DNA of 64,000 nucleotides. It comes from Rahnella aquatilis CIP 78.65 = ATCC 33071. Lineage in GTDB: Bacteria; Pseudomonadota; Gammaproteobacteria; Enterobacterales; Enterobacteriaceae. A model generated the notes under the pieces. That model was given only the letters and a program-made list of their open reading frames with translations, had not been told where the DNA came from and did not search any database. A program made the translations under genes and the position numbers. Shown here piece after piece: positions 10,994 to 21,099 of this stretch (its first letter is position 1; each line of letters starts with the position of its first letter). The stretch is from positions 4,774,001 to 4,838,000 of the forward strand of contig NC_016818.1 of the NCBI RefSeq assembly GCF_000241955.1, written 5' to 3'.

Positions 10994-12203
10994 AGCTGAT
11001 GGCCGGGAATATCGGCAGCATCAGATAGAGTTTAATCACAATCGCATTGGCAATATCGATGAAGAATGCGCCCACCATCGGCACCACCAGAAACGCAAGA
11101 TGCGAAGGCCCGAACTGGTTGGTGATCGCCTGCATATTGGCAATGGCCGTCGGGGTGGCACCCAGCCCGAAACCACAGTGCCCTGCCGCCAGCACCGCCG
11201 CGTCGTAGTTTTTCCCCATCACGCGATAAGTCACGAAAATCGCGTAAAGTGCCATTGCAAGGGTTTGTACGATAAGAATCGCCATCATCGGCACCGCGAG
11301 TGACGCCATCTCCCACAACTTAAGGCTCATCAATGCCATGGCGAGGAACAGCGATAAACTGACGTTGCCCAGCACGGATACTGCACGGTCGAAGACACGG
11401 TAAAAACCGAGCCATGCCAGCATATTACTCAGGATCACACCGACAAAGAGCACGCAGACAAAGGTTGGAATTTCAAATGCCGAGCCTTGCAACAGGCCGG
11501 AGATGTGCGTCCCCGCCATCAGGCAGATCGCAATCAGCGCGATGGTTTCCACCATCACCAGTGGCGTGATCATCCTGCCAATCGACGGTTTCTCAAATGC
11601 GCTCGGATCGACCGTATCTTCAGGTGTGCCTTGAGGTGTGGAAGAATGGCTCACCAGATAGCGCGCTACCGGGCCGCCAATAATGCCGCCGAGCACCAGA
11701 CCAAAGGTCGCGCAAGCCATCGCGACTTCCGTCGCATTTTCAAAACCATAACGCTCGATAAACAGCTTGCTCCATGCCGCGCCGGTGCCGTGGCCGCCTG
11801 AAAGGGTAATCGACCCCGCCAGCAAACCCATCAGCGGGTCCAGCCCCAGCATTTTCGCCATACCGATACCAATGGCATTTTGTAAAAGCAGTAAACCCAC
11901 GACAATAAACACCAGCAGAAACAGGGATTTTCCGCCTGCCCGCAGGCTTGCAAGATTGGCATTAAGGCCAATGGTTGCGAAGAAGGCCAGCATCAGTGGC
12001 TCTTTTAAAGACATGTCGAAACCGACTTCCCAGCCGAACATCTGATTGGCGATCAGCAACAGCAAAGCGACCAGCAAACCACCGGCAACGGGTTCAGGAA
12101 TGGTGTATTTTTTGAGGAATTTGACCGACTGAACGCATTTCCGTCCTAAAAGGAGTACCAGTGTGGCGGCAACCAGTGTGCCGTAGGTATCGAGTTGAAT
12201 CAT
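10992..12203 (-). CDS. gltS: Sodium/glutamate symporter GltS
   Basis: This 403-residue inner-membrane carrier imports glutamate with Na+. It is nearly the length of E. coli GltS (401) and collinear with it. Characteristic segments are LLGRKCVQSVKFLKKYTIPEPVAGG near the start, the pore-loop motif GSITLSGGHGTGAAW (about 131-145), and the symmetry-related AAGHCGFGLGATPTAIANMQ (about 342-361). Ten transmembrane helices in two inverted halves are expected. It is divergent from xanP, as in E. coli. Confidence 0.97.
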   Translation of the reverse strand: MIQLDTYGTLVAATLVLLLGRKCVQSVKFLKKYTIPEPVAGGLLVALLLLIANQMFGWEVGFDMSLKEPLMLAFFATIGLNANLASLRAGGKSLFLLVFIVVGLLLLQNAIGIGMAKMLGLDPLMGLLAGSITLSGGHGTGAAWSKLFIERYGFENATEVAMACATFGLVLGGIIGGPVARYLVSHSSTPQGTPEDTVDPSAFEKPSIGRMITPLVMVETIALIAICLMAGTHISGLLQGSAFEIPTFVCVLFVGVILSNMLAWLGFYRVFDRAVSVLGNVSLSLFLAMALMSLKLWEMASLAVPMMAILIVQTLAMALYAIFVTYRVMGKNYDAAVLAAGHCGFGLGATPTAIANMQAITNQFGPSHLAFLVVPMVGAFFIDIANAIVIKLYLMLPIFPAIS

Positions 12204-12370
12204 TCACGAACTCCATTTTAAAATAAATACAATAAAATTAATTGCTTATAAAATTTTCACTGACATGTTTTTTCCCAGAAGCTGAATTAGAAGTCATTCA
12301 CGCTGCATCAGGCAAGAAAAACAGGCTATAAATCCCGCCCAATCCCAAACCAGCCGTGGAATATTGCCGT

Positions 12371-12386
12371 TAGCAAACGATTGCTT
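12371..12386. promoter_or_regulatory. PurR-like operator upstream of xanP
   Basis: The 16-mer TAGCAAACGATTGCTT matches the PurR consensus ACGCAAACGTTTGCGT at 12 of 16 positions, including the whole GCAAACG core. It is centred about 63 bp before the xanP ATG in the 238-bp gltS-xanP gap. Regulation of a purine permease by PurR would be sensible, but binding is inferred only from the match. Confidence 0.5.
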
Positions 12387-12441
12387 TTATCGTTAATTTC
12401 AATAAAAATGCCCGCTTTGCCGCTTATTGGAATGCCACAGC

Positions 12442-13833
12442 ATGAGTTCGCAACCCGCAGAACAAGAAACACAGCAACCCGATCTCTCCCGCCAGCAAAA
12501 AAGTGAACTGATTTACCGGCTCGAGGACCGCCCGCCTTTACCTCAGACGTTATTCGCCGCCTGTCAGCACCTGCTGGCGATGTTTGTTGCGGTAATCACA
12601 CCGGCATTACTGATTTGTCAGGCGCTGGGTTTACCTGCGCAGGACACGCAGCACATCATCAGCATGTCGCTGTTCGCCTCTGGCCTGGCGTCTATTTTGC
12701 AGATTAAAACCTGGGGGCCGGTCGGCTCAGGTTTACTTTCGATTCAGGGCACCAGCTTTAACTTTGTCGCTCCGCTTATCATGGGCGGGATGGCGCTGAA
12801 AAATGGCGGTGCGGATGTGCCGACCATGATGGCGGCGCTGTTCGGCACGCTGATGCTGGCTTCCTGTACCGAAATCATTCTTTCCCGTTTCCTGCATCTC
12901 GCGCGCCGCATTATTACGCCGCTGGTTTCCGGCATCGTGGTAATGATTATCGGGCTGTCACTGATTCAGGTCGGGCTGACATCTATCGGCGGCGGATATG
13001 CAGCCATGAGCGATCACACTTTCGGCGCACCGAAAAATCTGCTGCTGGCCGCCGTCGTGCTGGTGGTGATTGTTCTGCTAAACCGTCAACGTAATCCTTA
13101 CCTGCGCGTGGCATCTCTGGTTATCGCGATGGCTGTGGGTTATCTGGTGGCCTGGATGACGGGCATGTTGCCAACCGTCGCGCCAGCCGCGCAAGGTAAC
13201 TGGATAACATTACCGACGCCGCTGTATTACGGGCTGGGTTTTGACTGGAATCTGCTGATCCCGCTGATGCTGATTTTCATGGTGACATCGCTGGAAACCA
13301 TCGGTGATATTACGGCCACTTCAGACGTTTCTGAGCAGCCAGTCAGCGGCCCGCTTTACATGAAGCGCATCAAAGGCGGCGTGCTGGCCAATGGCCTGAA
13401 CTCGATGCTTTCTGCGGTATTTAACACCTTCCCGAATTCCTGCTTCGGACAAAACAACGGCGTCATTCAGCTGACCGGCGTTGCCAGCCGTTATGTCGGT
13501 TTTGTGGTCGCGCTGATGCTGATTCTCCTCGGGCTGTTCCCTGCCGTTGCAGGCTTTGTGCAGCATATTCCTGAACCGGTGCTGGGTGGCGCCACCATCG
13601 TGATGTTCGGTACCATTGCCGCTTCGGGTGTGCGTATTGTTTCCCGCGAGCGTCTGAACCGCCGCGCGATTATGATCATGGCGCTTTCTCTCGCTGTCGG
13701 TATGGGTGTTTCCCAGCAACCGCTGATCCTGCAATTCGCGCCAGACTGGCTGAAAACCCTTCTCTCTTCTGGCATTGCGGCAGGCGGCATTACTGCGATT
13801 GTTCTGAATCTGGTTTTCCCTCACGAAAAGTAA
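12442..13833 (+). CDS. xanP: Xanthine:H+ symporter XanP (NCS2 family)
   Basis: This 463-residue inner-membrane permease imports xanthine with protons. It aligns along its full length with E. coli XanP (463). Hallmarks are [36 protein letters not shown] in the first helices (shown as the family's QH motif), the QGTSFNF segment in TM3, [16 protein letters not shown] in TM8 (with the substrate-binding Glu just before it), and the NCS2 signature [23 protein letters not shown], here near residues 330-350. The ATG at 12442 is chosen rather than a TTG 15 bases upstream because it gives the family N-terminus and length. Confidence 0.96.
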   Translation: MSSQPAEQETQQPDLSRQQKSELIYRLEDRPPLPQTLFAACQHLLAMFVAVITPALLICQALGLPAQDTQHIISMSLFASGLASILQIKTWGPVGSGLLSIQGTSFNFVAPLIMGGMALKNGGADVPTMMAALFGTLMLASCTEIILSRFLHLARRIITPLVSGIVVMIIGLSLIQVGLTSIGGGYAAMSDHTFGAPKNLLLAAVVLVVIVLLNRQRNPYLRVASLVIAMAVGYLVAWMTGMLPTVAPAAQGNWITLPTPLYYGLGFDWNLLIPLMLIFMVTSLETIGDITATSDVSEQPVSGPLYMKRIKGGVLANGLNSMLSAVFNTFPNSCFGQNNGVIQLTGVASRYVGFVVALMLILLGLFPAVAGFVQHIPEPVLGGATIVMFGTIAASGVRIVSRERLNRRAIMIMALSLAVGMGVSQQPLILQFAPDWLKTLLSSGIAAGGITAIVLNLVFPHEK

Positions 13834-13858
13834 TCACCGGATGTAATCCGCGTGCAAC

Positions 13859-13892
13859 AGCGGCAGAAGGTCTGGAACCCCTGCCGCTTTTT
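13859..13892 (+). terminator. Intrinsic terminator after xanP
   Basis: An 8-bp stem AGCGGCAG/CTGCCGCT with a 14-base loop (13867-13880) is followed by a T run. It lies 26 bp behind the xanP stop and before yicH. Confidence 0.8.
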
Positions 13893-13986
13893 ATTGCCTC
13901 CATTCGGCTAACCTGTTGAGAAAAGTCGCTGTTTGCGGCATAAACAAAGAATCTTTTTCCATTTTCCCGTTACAGGGCTCCAGACG

Positions 13987-15681
13987 ATGAGATTTATCGG
14001 TAAAATTTTGCTGACGTTCGCCTTACTTCTGGTGCTGGCGATCGTGCTGGTGTACGTCCTGTTGCAAACCCGCTGGGCGGCTGGCTGGGTCAGTCGCTGG
14101 GTCAGCAATAACAGCGAGTACCGTCTCTCCGTGGAGAAACTCGACCATAACTGGTCGTCGCCGGGTCGGGTGACGTTAAACAATGTTGTCTTCGGGCAAA
14201 AGAATCACCCGGAAATTCTCAGTGCCGGGGAAGTCGATCTGGATTTAAGCTGGCGTCAGATCACCGAACCGCGCTTTTTCGATCGCGTCGTGCTGGTCAG
14301 CGGACGTCTCAATGTCAGCCCTTCGTCAATGAATTTGCCATTGCAGGCCAATACCCTGCAACTGAGTAAAATGGCGCTCACCGGCAATACCGCTGGCTTA
14401 GACATTCAGGGTCAGCAGATTAACGCCGGTATTTCACCGTGGCAGCCTAAACCCAATCAGCTTTTAGGCGATAAAGCCGACTTCCAGTTAAGCGCCGCCA
14501 GCCTGACCGTCAACGGCCTGCCAGCCGAAAATGTGCTGATTCAGGGCAACATCAATAATAAAAATCTGACGCTGAGTAATTTTGGCGGCGATCTGGCGCG
14601 CGGTCAGCTAACGGGCAAAGCCACACAGGCCGCCGACGGTAGCTGGAACATTGAAAACCTGCGTCTGAGCAATGTGCGTCTGCAAACTTCAAAACCGCTT
14701 TCAGCTTTCTTCGACGACTTCCAGTCCCTGCCCAAAGTGACTATTCAGCGCTTTGATCTGATCGACGCCCGTTTACAGGGAACGGATTGGGCATTCAGCG
14801 ACGTTGATTTGTCCGTGCAAGATCTGACGCTTGAAAAAGGTGACTGGCAAAGCGATGACGGCGAAATCACGCTGAATGCGACCGACATGATTGACGGTAA
14901 TCTGCATATTCAGGATCCGATCATCAGCCTCGACCTTTCGCCGCAGGGCATTGCGATCAAACAAGCGACGGCACGCTGGGAGCGCAGTTTACTGCGCATG
15001 ACCGGCAACTGGCTGCGCGCCAACAAACGCCTTCAGCTTGATGAAGTGTCTGTTGCGGGACTGGAATACACCTTGCCGGAAAACTGGAAACAACTCTGGA
15101 ATCAGGCACTGCCGGATTCGCTGTCTGAAGTCTTTATCAGCCGGTTCATTGCTAACCGGAACCTGATTATTGATATCAATCCGCAGTTCCCCTTCCAGCT
15201 GACCGCGCTTGATGGACTCGGCAGTAACCTGCTGCTGGCGCGTAATCATCAGTGGGGGATCTGGAACGGTAAGCTGAATCTGAATGCCAGCGAAGCGACG
15301 TTCAACCGCAATGACGTGCGCCGTCCTTCCATCACGCTGGAGGCGAACGATCGTCAGGTAAATATTGCAGAGCTGAGTGCCTTTACCAAAGAAGGATTGC
15401 TGGAAGCCAGTGCGACAGTTGATCAACAGCCGCAGCGTCATTTCTCTGTGAAGATGACCGGTCGCTCGGTACCGGCAAATCAGCTGGAAAACTGGGGATG
15501 GCCACATGTGGCAATGGAAGGTAACGCCAATATGCAACTGAATCTGCAAGGGCAGATGCCAGCAAACGTGGATTACAAACCCACGCTCAGCGGTACCTTA
15601 CAGATAAACGGCAGCCAGAGCATTGACCAGACAATGGTGAACGGACTGGTTTCCGGTGCGCAAGCGCCCGCTGTTCCCTAA
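13987..15681 (+). CDS. yicH: AsmA-family protein YicH
   Basis: This 564-residue protein has a single N-terminal membrane anchor (IGKILLTFALLLVLAIVLVYVLL, about residues 4-26) and a long beta-rich periplasmic part, the architecture of the AsmA/TamB-like group. E. coli YicH is 569 residues and aligns throughout, for example AAGWVSRWVSNNSEY near the anchor and ALDGLGSNLLLARNHQWGIWNGKLNLNASEATFNR in the second half (only described, positions about 400-440). The family forms bridge-like proteins between the inner and outer membranes that are thought to move phospholipids; YicH itself is poorly characterised. The ATG at 13987 gives the MRFIGK start shared with E. coli; an in-frame upstream start at 13933 would add an unconserved 18 residues. 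Confidence 0.92.
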   Translation: MRFIGKILLTFALLLVLAIVLVYVLLQTRWAAGWVSRWVSNNSEYRLSVEKLDHNWSSPGRVTLNNVVFGQKNHPEILSAGEVDLDLSWRQITEPRFFDRVVLVSGRLNVSPSSMNLPLQANTLQLSKMALTGNTAGLDIQGQQINAGISPWQPKPNQLLGDKADFQLSAASLTVNGLPAENVLIQGNINNKNLTLSNFGGDLARGQLTGKATQAADGSWNIENLRLSNVRLQTSKPLSAFFDDFQSLPKVTIQRFDLIDARLQGTDWAFSDVDLSVQDLTLEKGDWQSDDGEITLNATDMIDGNLHIQDPIISLDLSPQGIAIKQATARWERSLLRMTGNWLRANKRLQLDEVSVAGLEYTLPENWKQLWNQALPDSLSEVFISRFIANRNLIIDINPQFPFQLTALDGLGSNLLLARNHQWGIWNGKLNLNASEATFNRNDVRRPSITLEANDRQVNIAELSAFTKEGLLEASATVDQQPQRHFSVKMTGRSVPANQLENWGWPHVAMEGNANMQLNLQGQMPANVDYKPTLSGTLQINGSQSIDQTMVNGLVSGAQAPAVP

Positions 15682-15703
15682 ATCAGTTCAGCGGCCATAA
15701 TGC

Positions 15704-15731
15704 AAAAGGCACCGCCATTGCGGTGCCTTTT
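15704..15731. terminator. Bidirectional terminator between yicH and fabY
   Basis: A 12-bp perfect stem AAAAGGCACCGC/GCGGTGCCTTTT with loop CATT lies between convergent yicH and fabY. A and T tracts at both stem ends allow action in both directions. Confidence 0.9.
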
Positions 15732-15749
15732 GTTTGGGATTAACACAAA

Positions 15750-16682
15750 TCAGTTAATTTCAGGTTCCAGCGGTGCGCCTGGCGCGGCGGGCAACACCAG
15801 ATAAGTGCCTTCAAATACCGCGCCGTCTATCTCATCGCCGTACAAATTCACTTCGAGTTGCACGCGCGCTTTACGCCCGCGGGCCAGACGGTCGAGATCA
15901 CCACGGACAGAGCCCAGATCGGCAACAGCACGAGGTCTTCCGGTCACCGGCATGCTGTAACGGATATGTGCATCCGCCAGCACAATGGTGCCACCCAGAT
16001 GACGTTCACGTAGCAACAGCCAGATCAGCCCCCAGCCGGTCAGCGTTGCCAGCGAAAACAAACTGCCAGCGAATAACGTATGGTGAGGATTCTGGTTGCC
16101 CGTTTCCGGCATCGTGGTGACAAATCGCTGCCCGGTGTACTGACTGATACGCACGCCCATTTTTTCGCTGAGCGGGATATGGTCATACCAGGCCTGTTGC
16201 AGCTGACCGCACCAGTCGGGACGATGCAGAATATCATCCAGCGTTTCGATGGGTTTGATCATCAGGAAATGGCGAACCGGCGTGGTTTGCGGTGTGGTGA
16301 TTTCACCCTGATTTACAAAGCCCAGTTTGGCAAAGAAATCCACGGCATCTTCGCGGGCGCTACAGACCACACGTTTTACCCCTTCCTGACGCGCCACAGA
16401 CTCCAGGGTCATCGCGACCAGCGTCCCCAGCCCTTTGTCCTGGACATTCGGATCAACCGCCAGAAAGCGGATAGAGGCTTCGTTATCGGCATTGATGTAT
16501 AAACGACCAACCGCCACCGGTTCGCCATTTTCATCAACCACCATCTGATGATGGGCGATGGAATCGTAGGCATCACGCTCTGAACCCTCCGGCTGATGCA
16601 ACGGTTTACGCAGCATTTCCCAGCGGAATCGGTAATAGGCGGCCAGTTCTTTTTCGGTCGTCGGTACTCTCAGATGATACAT
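15750..16682 (-). CDS. fabY: Fatty acid biosynthesis protein FabY (GNAT + hotdog fusion)
   Basis: This 310-residue protein corresponds to E. coli YiiD/FabY. Residues about 1-145 are a GNAT N-acetyltransferase-like domain with the acetyl-CoA loop [15 protein letters not shown] and [15 protein letters not shown] before it. Residues about 160-305 form a hotdog-fold thioesterase-like domain ([23 protein letters not shown], then [21 protein letters not shown]). FabY is reported to support fatty-acid initiation when FabH is missing; its exact reaction is still debated. It begins at the internal MYHLRVP that E. coli also has, so it lacks the roughly 16-residue extension annotated for the E. coli protein. 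It precedes a minus-strand order of dtd and yihY upstream, as in E. coli. Confidence 0.93.
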   Translation of the reverse strand: MYHLRVPTTEKELAAYYRFRWEMLRKPLHQPEGSERDAYDSIAHHQMVVDENGEPVAVGRLYINADNEASIRFLAVDPNVQDKGLGTLVAMTLESVARQEGVKRVVCSAREDAVDFFAKLGFVNQGEITTPQTTPVRHFLMIKPIETLDDILHRPDWCGQLQQAWYDHIPLSEKMGVRISQYTGQRFVTTMPETGNQNPHHTLFAGSLFSLATLTGWGLIWLLLRERHLGGTIVLADAHIRYSMPVTGRPRAVADLGSVRGDLDRLARGRKARVQLEVNLYGDEIDGAVFEGTYLVLPAAPGAPLEPEIN

Positions 16683-16715
16683 AGATGCTTTCTCTCCGGC
16701 GTTATGCCTTATGGA

Positions 16716-17153
16716 TCAGACTTGTAGCCAGAAGGTCACCGGCCCGTCGTTCACCAGTGCCACTTTCATATCCGCTGCAAAGCGTCCGGTTTCGGTAGCA
16801 ATGCCTTTTTCCCGGCACTGCCCGCAAAAATACTGATATAACCGATCCGCTTCCTGTGGCTCAGCCCCGCGCGAGAACCCGGGACGCATGCCTTTTTGTG
16901 TGTCCGCCGCAAGCGTGAACTGCGACACCACCAGCAGGCTGCCACCGGCCTGCTGCACGTTCAGATTCATCTTGTCATTTTCGTCACCGAAGATTCGGTA
17001 CCCGATCACCCGTTCACACAGGCGTTTGGCTTTTTGTTCGTCATCGCCCTGTTCAACGCCCAGTAAAACCAGTAACCCCGGTCCTATCTGGCCACAGATT
17101 TCGCCATCGATCGTAACGCTGGCATTCAATACCCGCTGAATTAACGCAATCAT
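16716..17153 (-). CDS. dtd: D-aminoacyl-tRNA deacylase
   Basis: This 145-residue enzyme hydrolyses D-amino acids from mischarged tRNAs and also removes Gly from tRNA-Ala. The two family signatures are intact: SQFTLA (77-82) and GPVTF (137-141, carrying the cross-subunit Gly-cisPro). Length matches E. coli Dtd (145). It lies 18 bp downstream of yihY on the same strand, followed 33 bp later by fabY, and is probably co-transcribed with both. Confidence 0.98.
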   Translation of the reverse strand: MIALIQRVLNASVTIDGEICGQIGPGLLVLLGVEQGDDEQKAKRLCERVIGYRIFGDENDKMNLNVQQAGGSLLVVSQFTLAADTQKGMRPGFSRGAEPQEADRLYQYFCGQCREKGIATETGRFAADMKVALVNDGPVTFWLQV

Positions 17154-17171
17154 ACAAATCCTTCGGACTGA

Positions 17172-18041
17172 TTATTCTTCTGCCACATGTTGAGCAGATT
17201 GCAATTTTCTCAGAGAACGATACTCGCCCAGCGTGACGGTAATTTCCGCACCGAGAAGCACGATACACCAGCTGACATAAACCCAGAGAAATAAAATAGG
17301 GATCACAGCCAGTACACCGTAAATCAACTGATACGACGGGAAAAGCTGGATGTATAAGGTGAAGATTTTTTTACTCAACTCGAATAATACGCCGGAGACC
17401 AGCGCGCCCACCAGCGCATCTTTCGCCGGCACTCTGACTGTCGGTACCACCTGATAAAGCAGCCAGAATGTCACCCAGGAAATCAGCAAAGGCAGGATGC
17501 GCAGGGCGTGGTCGATCACCGAATGCACGCCGCTGATATTCAGCCAGTTCAGGGAGAGCAGATACGAGCTGACCGCCACACTGGCGACCAGCAAAATAGG
17601 CCCGAGCGTTAAAACCATCCAGTAGACGGCAAAGGAGAAGACGATCGGACGTTTGGTTTTGCTGTCCCAGATTTTGTTCAGCACGCTGTCTACTGAGGCG
17701 ATCAGAAGCAATGCGGTAACGATTAATCCGCAGGTACCCACGGCCGTCATTTTGCTGGAGTTGGCAACAAACTGTTCCAGATAACGCTGGATTGTATTAC
17801 CGGTCGCAGGCATGAAGTTGGAAAAGATGAAGGTTTTCAGCTGCATGCTGATTTCTGAAAAAACAGGGAATAAGGCAAAAAGTGAAAATACCACCGCAAT
17901 CAGCGGCACGAGAGAAAGCAAAGAGACATAGGCCAGATGGCCCGCAAGAAGCGTCAGGCCATCTTTATCCGAACGCTTTAAGAGCAGGCGCGTAAATTTC
18001 CACAACGATTTTAGGGAGTGGCTCAGTGCCCTTTTCTGCAT
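17172..18041 (-). CDS. yihY: YihY/BrkB-family inner membrane protein
   Basis: This 289-residue polytopic protein (about six transmembrane helices) is of the YihY/UPF0761 family, once mis-assigned as RNase BN. Typical features are [29 protein letters not shown] near the N-terminus, the middle helices around [22 protein letters not shown], and the C-terminal [28 protein letters not shown]. Its molecular role is unknown. It starts 11 bp after yihX, and its neighbours yihX and dtd are the same as in E. coli. Confidence 0.94.
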   Translation of the reverse strand: MQKRALSHSLKSLWKFTRLLLKRSDKDGLTLLAGHLAYVSLLSLVPLIAVVFSLFALFPVFSEISMQLKTFIFSNFMPATGNTIQRYLEQFVANSSKMTAVGTCGLIVTALLLIASVDSVLNKIWDSKTKRPIVFSFAVYWMVLTLGPILLVASVAVSSYLLSLNWLNISGVHSVIDHALRILPLLISWVTFWLLYQVVPTVRVPAKDALVGALVSGVLFELSKKIFTLYIQLFPSYQLIYGVLAVIPILFLWVYVSWCIVLLGAEITVTLGEYRSLRKLQSAQHVAEE

Positions 18042-18052
18042 CCTTACATCCT

Positions 18053-18640
18053 TCAGGAAAAGTATTTCGGTACCGTCTGGTTATCTTCCACCCATACAGC
18101 CTCAATGCCAGCCGCCCGGGCGGCTTCGATATTTTCAGCAACATCATCAAAGAACACGGCCTGATCGGCAGTGAATCCTTCTTTCTCCAGAACGTGCAGG
18201 AAGATTTCGGGCTCCGGTTTGCGCATCCCCAGATTTTGTGAGAGATACATCGCGTCGGTATTGGCTTCGATTTCCGGATAATGATGAGGCCAGAAATCCA
18301 GATGCAAGCGGTTGGTATTCGAAAGCACGACGACACGATGGCCTTCTTCGCGCAGTTTCTGGAACAGGGCGATAACCTCAGGACGCAGACCAACAAACAC
18401 CGCATGCCAGCCCGCACTGAATTGTTCAAAGCTTAGCGCGATACCCATTTCATGACACAAATCGGCAGCAAACTGTTCGTCGCTGATTTCACCACGCTCG
18501 TGTTTCTGGAACACCTCGCCCATTGAAAACCGCTCGGTCAGCGTCGCCAGCGGGGTACCACTCAGATGGCTCCACACCCCCAGCACTCGTTTGAAATCAA
18601 TATCAATAATGACGTTTCCCATATCAAAAATGTACAGCAT
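18053..18640 (-). CDS. yihX: HAD-family alpha-D-glucose-1-phosphate phosphatase YihX
   Basis: This 195-residue cytosolic HAD hydrolase releases glucose from alpha-glucose-1-phosphate, a product of glycogen breakdown. HAD motif I is [11 protein letters not shown] (Asp6 nucleophile), motif II SNTN (107-110), motif III Lys141 in GMRKPE, and motif IV FFDD (163-166). E. coli YihX has 199 residues. In E. coli the yihL-yihW genes, including the sulfoquinovose pathway, lie between typA and yihX; here only about 160 bp do. Confidence 0.94.
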   Translation of the reverse strand: MLYIFDMGNVIIDIDFKRVLGVWSHLSGTPLATLTERFSMGEVFQKHERGEISDEQFAADLCHEMGIALSFEQFSAGWHAVFVGLRPEVIALFQKLREEGHRVVVLSNTNRLHLDFWPHHYPEIEANTDAMYLSQNLGMRKPEPEIFLHVLEKEGFTADQAVFFDDVAENIEAARAAGIEAVWVEDNQTVPKYFS

Positions 18641-18741
18641 TGCACGCTCCTGATTTCAAAGATGACAGTTAACTTTAGCGGTAAAACGTACAAGTGAACA
18701 GGGGGAACGCGACGAGGTTTAATCAACAGAGGAGAAAAAAA

Positions 18742-18777
18742 CATAAAAAAAACAGGGTACCCGAAGGCACCCTGTTT
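18742..18777 (-). terminator. Intrinsic terminator after typA
   Basis: On the minus strand a 12-bp stem (AAACAGGGTGCC/GGTACCCTGTTT with one G-U pair) is closed by a UUCG tetraloop and followed by eight T. It lies 28 bp past the typA stop. A near-copy stands behind kup. Confidence 0.92.
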
Positions 18778-18804
18778 CTGTGTAACGGCAAACGTTAAAG
18801 AAGA

Positions 18805-20628
18805 TTAACCTTCTTTAGGACCACGCATTGCACGTTTACGATCGTTCTCGGTCAGGTGACGTTTACGGATACGCACAGACAGAGGAGTCACTTCGACCAG
18901 TTCGTCATCATCGATGAATTCCAGAGCTTGCTCCAGAGACATTTTGATAGCAGGAACCAGTGTCGTTGCTTCGTCAGTACCGGACGCACGCATGTTGGTC
19001 AGTTTCTTACCGGTCAGGCAGTTCACGGTCAGGTCGTTAGAACGTGAGTGAATACCGATGATCTGGCCCTCATACACTTCTGCGCCGTGGCCCAGGAACA
19101 GTTTACCGCGGTCTTGCAGGCTGAACAGTGCGAACGCAACCGCTTTACCCTGACCGTTGGAGATCAGCACGCCGTTCTGACGCTGGCCGATTTCGCCCGG
19201 ACGAACGTCATCGTAGTGGCTGAACGTGGAGTACAGCAGACCGGTACCCGAAGTCATGGTCATGAATTCGGTACGGAAGCCGATCAGGCCACGTGCAGGG
19301 ATCAGGTAATCAAGACGGATACGACCTTTGCCGTCTGGGATCATGTCTTTGACATCGCCTTTACGCTCACCCATGGCCTGCATTACAGAACCCTGGTGTT
19401 GCTCTTCGATATCCAGTGTCACGTTCTCGAATGGCTCTTGCATGCGGCCATCAATTTTACGGTTGATAACTTTAGGACGGGAAACCGCCAGCTCGAAACC
19501 TTCACGACGCATGTTTTCGATCAGAACCGACAGGTGAAGTTCGCCACGGCCTGAAACGCGGAATGCATCAGCATCTTCAGTTTCTTCAACACGCAATGCA
19601 ACGTTGTGCACCAGTTCTTTGTTCAGACGGTCGAGGATCTGACGCGAAGTCACATACTTACCTTCTTTACCACAGAACGGAGAGGTGTTTACGTTGAAGT
19701 ACATGGTTACAGTTGGTTCATCAACGCTCAGCGCTGGCAGAGCTTCAACATTCGCCGGATCACAGATGGTGTCGGAGATGTTCAGTTCGCCCAGGCCGGT
19801 GATGGCGATGATGTCGCCGGCTTCAGCAACAGTCGCTTCGATGCGCTCAAGACCCATGTGGGTCAGCACTTTACCGACTTTACCGTTACGGGTTTTGCCT
19901 TCGCTGTCGATGACAGTGACTTGCTGGTTAGGCTTAACGGTACCGCGTTTGATACGGCCGATGCCGATGACGCCAACATAGTTGTTGTAGTCCAGCTGAG
20001 AGATTTGCATCTGGAAAGGTGCTTCCATCTCAACTTGTGGCGGAGATACGTGGTCAACGATCGCCTGATACAGCGGGGTCATGTCTTCGGCCATATCGTT
20101 ATGGTCGTTACCCGCAATACCCATCAGTGCTGATGCATAGATGATTGGGAAATCGAGTTGTTCGTCGGTTGCGTCCAGGTTTACGAACAGGTCGAAGACC
20201 TGATCAACAACCCAGTCAGGACGCGCGCCAGGGCGGTCAACCTTGTTGATTACCACGATCGGTTTCAGACCATTAGCGAAGGCTTTTTTGGTCACGAAAC
20301 GGGTTTGCGGCATTGGGCCATCCATTGCATCCACAACCAGCAGCACCGAGTCGACCATTGACATCACACGCTCTACCTCACCGCCGAAGTCGGCGTGTCC
20401 CGGGGTATCCACGATGTTGATGCGGTAGTCTTTCCAATTAATGGCGGTGTTTTTTGCGAGGATGGTAATCCCACGCTCTTTCTCCAAATCGTTGGAGTCC
20501 ATTACGCGTTCAGTGGCTTCTACACGTTCTCCGAAAGTACCGGATTGTTGCAGCAGCTTGTCGACCAGGGTGGTTTTACCATGGTCAACGTGGGCAATAA
20601 TGGCGATGTTACGCAAATTTTCGATCAC
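18805..20628 (-). CDS. typA: Ribosome-associated translational GTPase TypA/BipA
   Basis: This 607-residue GTPase is of the elongation-factor family. It binds the ribosome A-site region and assists 50S assembly at low temperature and stress responses. The G motifs are AHVDHGKT (12-19), [11 protein letters not shown] (G3) and NKVDRPGA (G4), followed by domain II, EF-G-like domains III and V, and the TypA-specific C-terminal domain ([20 protein letters not shown]). Length equals E. coli TypA. It is divergent from glnA, sharing the 471-bp regulatory region, as in E. coli. Confidence 0.98.
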   Translation of the reverse strand: MIENLRNIAIIAHVDHGKTTLVDKLLQQSGTFGERVEATERVMDSNDLEKERGITILAKNTAINWKDYRINIVDTPGHADFGGEVERVMSMVDSVLLVVDAMDGPMPQTRFVTKKAFANGLKPIVVINKVDRPGARPDWVVDQVFDLFVNLDATDEQLDFPIIYASALMGIAGNDHNDMAEDMTPLYQAIVDHVSPPQVEMEAPFQMQISQLDYNNYVGVIGIGRIKRGTVKPNQQVTVIDSEGKTRNGKVGKVLTHMGLERIEATVAEAGDIIAITGLGELNISDTICDPANVEALPALSVDEPTVTMYFNVNTSPFCGKEGKYVTSRQILDRLNKELVHNVALRVEETEDADAFRVSGRGELHLSVLIENMRREGFELAVSRPKVINRKIDGRMQEPFENVTLDIEEQHQGSVMQAMGERKGDVKDMIPDGKGRIRLDYLIPARGLIGFRTEFMTMTSGTGLLYSTFSHYDDVRPGEIGQRQNGVLISNGQGKAVAFALFSLQDRGKLFLGHGAEVYEGQIIGIHSRSNDLTVNCLTGKKLTNMRASGTDEATTLVPAIKMSLEQALEFIDDDELVEVTPLSVRIRKRHLTENDRKRAMRGPKEG

Positions 20629-20779
20629 AGCTTTGCCTCAGGCATTAGAAATAGCGCGCTATTGTACACGTATTAAGCGAGGTTCTAAACAAGATCACAA
20701 GGATCTTGTTGAAACAACTTATGGATGGTTACTTTGTGATCCCTTTCACGGTGCAAAAAGACCACTGAACCATTATTAC

Positions 20780-20826
20780 GCACCTTTTTGGTGCCTTGCA
20801 TCTCACCACCAGCACCATTTTAGTGC
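20780..20826 (+). promoter_or_regulatory. Two NtrC (GlnG) enhancer sites for glnA
   Basis: Two dyads match the NtrC consensus GCACC-N5-GGTGC: GCACC-TTTTT-GGTGC (20780-20794, perfect arms) and GCACC-ATTTT-AGTGC (20812-20826, one mismatch). Their centres are 32 bp apart, three helical turns. Measured from the expected sigma-54 start near 20927 they lie at about -140 and -108, the same positions as in E. coli glnA. A weaker GGTGCA half-site follows at 20841. Confidence 0.92.
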
Positions 20827-20900
20827 AGTAATTCCGTTATGGTGCATACTTGTCGAGTGCAAAAGCCCTGTAAAATGGCGTTGTTTGCATTTTCTCAAAG

Positions 20901-20917
20901 TTGGCACAGTTTTCGCT
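20901..20917 (+). promoter_or_regulatory. Sigma-54 promoter of glnA (glnAp2)
   Basis: TTGGCACAGTTTTCGCT carries the GG (-24) and GC (-12) elements with 10 bases between them, almost identical to E. coli glnAp2. NtrC~P bound at the enhancer sites upstream would activate it under nitrogen limitation. The leader to the glnA ATG is about 170 nt. Confidence 0.95.
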
Positions 20918-21099
20918 AATAGTTTTTAGAGTAAAAGTTTTTTAGGGTAAAAAATTTTTTACAGAGTGAAGAGCCTGACCAGACAAATAATAGCGCTGTT
21001 CAGTCTGCACGCCAGTTCCAGTAAGGCTGTTATTTCCAACTAAAGACCAAAAATGGTTATTCGTTCCACGACGATAATGAGAAATTCGGGAGAACTAGT

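Noticed and set aside
19048..20133. 168- and 175-codon frames antisense to typA
   Set aside because: Typical reverse shadows of typA without start signals.
20441..20929. 162-codon frame crossing from typA antisense into the glnA promoter
   Set aside because: It runs through the NtrC sites and the sigma-54 promoter, which are better supported.
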